A stretch of DNA of 64,000 bases from Sipunculus nudus (lineage: Eukaryota; Annelida; Sipuncula; Golfingiida; Sipunculidae), in assembly GCA_026874595.1 (NCBI GenBank), contig CM049306.1, forward strand, positions 45,324,019 through 45,388,018, given 5' to 3'. The position numbers and the translations under genes are program-made. This document shows, piece after piece, positions 60,436 to 64,000 of this stretch. Numbering within the stretch: position 1 is the first letter of the stretch; each line of letters opens with the position of its first letter. Under the pieces are notes generated by a model. That model ran no database searches, was not told the origin of the DNA, and saw nothing but the letters and a program-made list of their open reading frames with translations.

Positions 60436-63400
60436 TTAAACCACACATTTTTTACCATGACAGAAGCTTTAGAATTTCTTTCTAGATGTTGATTCAAGTG
60501 TTCAAGTCTATAAGCAGTTTTTGGGAAAGTTTTTTGCTCAGCTGACTCCCAATCATGCTGCACTATAGTGCTGACTCTTTATCTGTCCGCCTTCCTTTTA
60601 GCCATCCTTATAGGTATAACAAGACTGGTATGAATATTTTGAGACTGACAAAGAGCAGTCATGTCAAGATATTTGCAGGGCATTTTTGAATTTTGCATTG
60701 ATTATCAGTTTGAAATAATGTCTTTCAAGTAGACAAAGATTCCTGTAATCTATCTCAATCTGGAAATGTTTAAAATATAGGACTTCCAGTTGTGATATTT
60801 CATGGCAATTCATCTGTTTTAGTAAAAAAAAATCACAAAAGTACCAGTTTCTCAATATTTATTGCATGGATTGCCTTGAAATTATGTCTGTTGATATGAG
60901 ATTTATAAATCTATTTATGAGAGCTTTATAAATAGCATTAAATCAGACTTGTAGCTTTAACTTGATATCTGTTATTATCAAGTGTGATAGTTTTTTTGAG
61001 ACTGGAAAAAGTTTCAATCATGTTTAAGTGTTAGATCAGCAATCTTTTGGTCTTTCATCATCAAGTAATGCCTTTTAGAAAAGTTTTTGCCATCCTGCGA
61101 GATATGAACAAAACTCCACAAAATGTTCTTAAAAATTGTGGAAAAACAATTTGTTGATGACACTCCATAATGTCACAGGTAAAGGACATGAATGTCAGCT
61201 GGTCATCATGACACATCAGTCACTTTAAAATCACATGATTCATGAGACTGGACATGCCCATCTACGATCTCCATTTAGCATTGTGATAATCATAATTCAA
61301 GCAATTCAAAATCTCCATTAGTGATGGGATATCAATCCAAGATCCCCCATTATGAGTCAAGTACCCTGACCCAAGATCTCAGTGTAGCAGTGAGATATCA
61401 TTAGCGTGCAACTCTGTTTAGTGGTTATTGTGAGATAGCCTGATCGAGATCCCCATTTGCAGTAAAATTTTGTTATAGTTGATCCCCATTTAGCACAGAG
61501 ATCCCTCAGTCTGATATCCCTCCCTCTGTGACATTAAATTACCCAGGACCATGAGTAGCTAGAGATAGCCTGATCCAAGACCTGATCTAGTAAACTCCCA
61601 ATTCTTATTTCAATTATACTCTTATTTTGAATTAAAAAAAATTTTAATGTTTTATTGAAAAGATGAAACATACAAAAACTACATTCTTTTTCATTGGTTT
61701 TGAACATATGGGACTGGATATTAAGAAATGATAAACAAACCAAAGTCATGATAATTAATCTCATGGAAATGCCAGATGTATAACAATTTTTGTTTGGGCT
61801 TCCTCCACCACAGAAGTGTAGTGTGTGCAGGGGACTATGGGATATGTATTATTTAATATGGCATTTACACTATTAGTATAGATTTCACTGGTCTTTGATA
61901 TGAATGCACTGAAATTCAGTTCATTATTAACAGCAAAGATACCCAAGTGCCTTCAAATCATGTATAACAGTTTTGAGTAGAGATTTCTTCAACAATGATA
62001 AATACTTAAGGGCTAAAAGATTCATTATATCAAAATATGATATGTGTTTTTATACTCTAGTCATAATACATGTATAGTATATGTATATAAGTTTGGATTT
62101 ATGGCCATTTTTATTTTCCTTGTTTATAGAAACTTCCTGTCATAATTTTTTTTCAAACCATAAGTAAGATTTATTTCAAAACAGTTAGTCATTCTAATGC
62201 TGTTCAACTCATTCTTGCCCAATAACAAATACTGAATGATTAATTACATGCTGTACAGGGTGTTGAGATACATGATTAGGTTTTGATATCTCCTTCAGCA
62301 TCAGCACAGGGGCATGTAACGGTATAATATTTGGCCTTTTTTGTGATGTACTAACCCAGTGCAATGGTTTATATGTACAACCCAAACTGTGCTAATTGCT
62401 TGTAAATTTGTAAATGTCATGAATGCTCAATGATTTTTTTAAAGAAGAAAAAAGTCCAGGTTCAACTATTACCAGCCATGCTCTGGTTTTGGCCCAGTCT
62501 CCCTATCAGTTCATGTATTGTTTCTGTGTCCCAGTGTTCGTGACTCAAAGCAGACTAATTGAGCCAAATGTCACTTAGATATACGGCAGCGTTTAATATT
62601 AATAAATACCATGATAGATATAATCAAGACAGGTGGAATTAAGTGTATATCATTCCCACCAGCAGATGTTTTTCTTTGATTTTCCTGGTACTTTCTGGCC
62701 GGTATTCATGTTGATCTCATGTGTATGGCCACATCAATATCTCATCAAAATTTGGCATTACTGGAAGAAATTTGGTTTTTATCATGGAGATAGGAGCTGT
62801 CATTAGCTGGTTGCTTCCGGGGGTATGCCTGCACAGCCATGCTCTGGGGGAGTCTGGTTGTTGACACAGGCTTTATGGAGCATAGTGAGGCCTGCATGTC
62901 CCAGCCTACAGTAACAGCTACTACATGCTTAGTTAGGCACCCAGCATTTACTGTTCTATGGCTGTCCCCCTGGATTATAATGAACCAAACTCCTGTTTCC
63001 AGATTAATAATTCAGGGCAGCCCCAACCAGAGCCTGTGTCGTGCATGAAATATGACTGTGTTGTTTTACTCTGGCAACAGAGTCCATTATGGATTTAGAG
63101 CTCTCTGCCAACATTACCAGATACATATCACTGGAATATAGACTCTGATGTACAGGGGCCCTGCATCCCTGCAGCAATTGGACTTTCAAGTGTATTTCCC
63201 AGGAGCTGTTTTGGTATCACTTGAAACCAAGCTACCCCACTATTGTCATGACAAAAACCACGTATTGAAGTGATCTGTCGTGAGATAAGTCCCCACCAGT
63301 GTGACTTACAGTGACAAGCAAGTCCCCTCCTTGCGGTGATATCTTCTGCCCAAGGAGGCTCCAGAATTAATGCCTACATTATAAAATTGTTTGGGGAACC

Positions 63401-64000
63401 ATGAATCCTACATGTTCACACCAGCTCACAGGGTGTCACACACTTTTAATCCTCCTTGTATTTCCCTTGGCTTTTTCATGTTGTCATATTGTCCAACTTG
63501 GTCCCATTCTGAACATTAAATCTGCATGATAACATGTTCGTACAAAAAAGTTCAGCACATGATCATTGGTGTTTTGCTGAGGTGGTGATTTTTGCTTTTC
63601 TGTATTTCTCTGTTATATATGGTTGACTGATTTTAGTTTGAAATAACTTTCCTTTTTCATACTTAAGTCTAGTAGCGTCTTCCAGGTTTGATGTTTCTTA
63701 CTGATTTATCATAACAGACATTTGACTTGCAGGCAGTAATGATAAAAGAACCAAAACAATTTGTTGCACTTTAATTTTTTTCTTTCAGTATATTTAATAA
63801 TCCTCCGTAATAGTTATTACAGCCAAGATTTCTGGTTTTCACTGTCACTCAGATATGCTGGGCGTTCAGTGCTTACGTTGAGAAATATTTCAGAAGTGTT
63901 AATCAAAAGCTAGACATCTTCAGATTATCAGTTTAAAATCTTTCAAAATTTGTAAGCTTTCTGGTTCACAAAAAATATCTAGAGGTGCACAATATTGCGG
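60436..64000. other. end of window, intronic DNA, no recognised feature
   Basis: Weak repetition of GATCCCCATTTAGC-like phrases near 61260-61500. No exon, RNA gene or mobile-element ends were recognised, and the expected RNP1 exon of the TIA-1/TIAR-like gene was not found. Confidence 0.4.

Overview
This is animal nuclear DNA, most likely from a mollusc and probably a bivalve. Coding exons are short and bounded by GT-AG introns. The noncoding DNA is AT-rich and full of microsatellites, minisatellites and short non-autonomous transposons. The two protein families present (an NWD1-type NACHT-WD protein and a TIA-1/TIAR/Rox8 RNA-binding protein) are metazoan. Repeats built on TGACCTTTGACC motifs and on GGTGGCGCCACC palindromes resemble ones I associate with mollusc genomes; that last step is inference, not a database match. 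No prokaryotic genes, CRISPR arrays, rRNA or tRNA genes were seen. Layout: (1) Positions 785-21799, minus strand, hold the 5' eleven exons of an NWD1-like gene, assembled here by matching splice sites and codon phase. The product starts with an SSTFTD/ERNAI-type N-terminal domain, continues through a NACHT P-loop NTPase and a helical region, and enters the first WD-like blades; the rest lies left of position 785. Its introns carry a 1.8-kb palindrome-array element, a TTAA-bounded MITE, TA-type MITEs, a hAT-like element with a perfect 8-bp target duplication, a decayed retroelement gag-like fragment, a 23-bp minisatellite and an array of perfect or near-perfect nuclear-receptor DR1 motifs. (2) Positions 21800-28450 are a 6.65-kb divergent intergenic region holding a 0.6-kb AGT-triplet array, a diverged palindrome-array relic, TA microsatellites and, next to the second gene, a compact promoter-like motif cluster. 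(3) Positions 28451-28836, plus strand, hold three exons that open a TIA-1/TIAR/Rox8 gene and encode the first half of RRM1. (4) From 28837 to 64000 no further exon could be recognised, so this appears to be one intron of more than 35 kb. It contains nested hAT-like elements, two more palindrome-array copies, a second TTAA MITE, a foldback element with about 220-bp inverted arms inside a TA tract, and 26-bp, 108-bp, 25-bp and about 180-bp tandem arrays. The two genes are not known to share a pathway. NWD1 proteins are STAND-class NTPases (signalling or scaffold ATPases), while TIA-1/TIAR proteins regulate splicing and stress-granule translation arrest; their only visible link is the shared divergent upstream region. 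The least explained structure is the palindrome-array element: three copies with common ends, each built of alternating units that put a GGTGGCGCCACC palindrome at about 149 and 130 bp steps.
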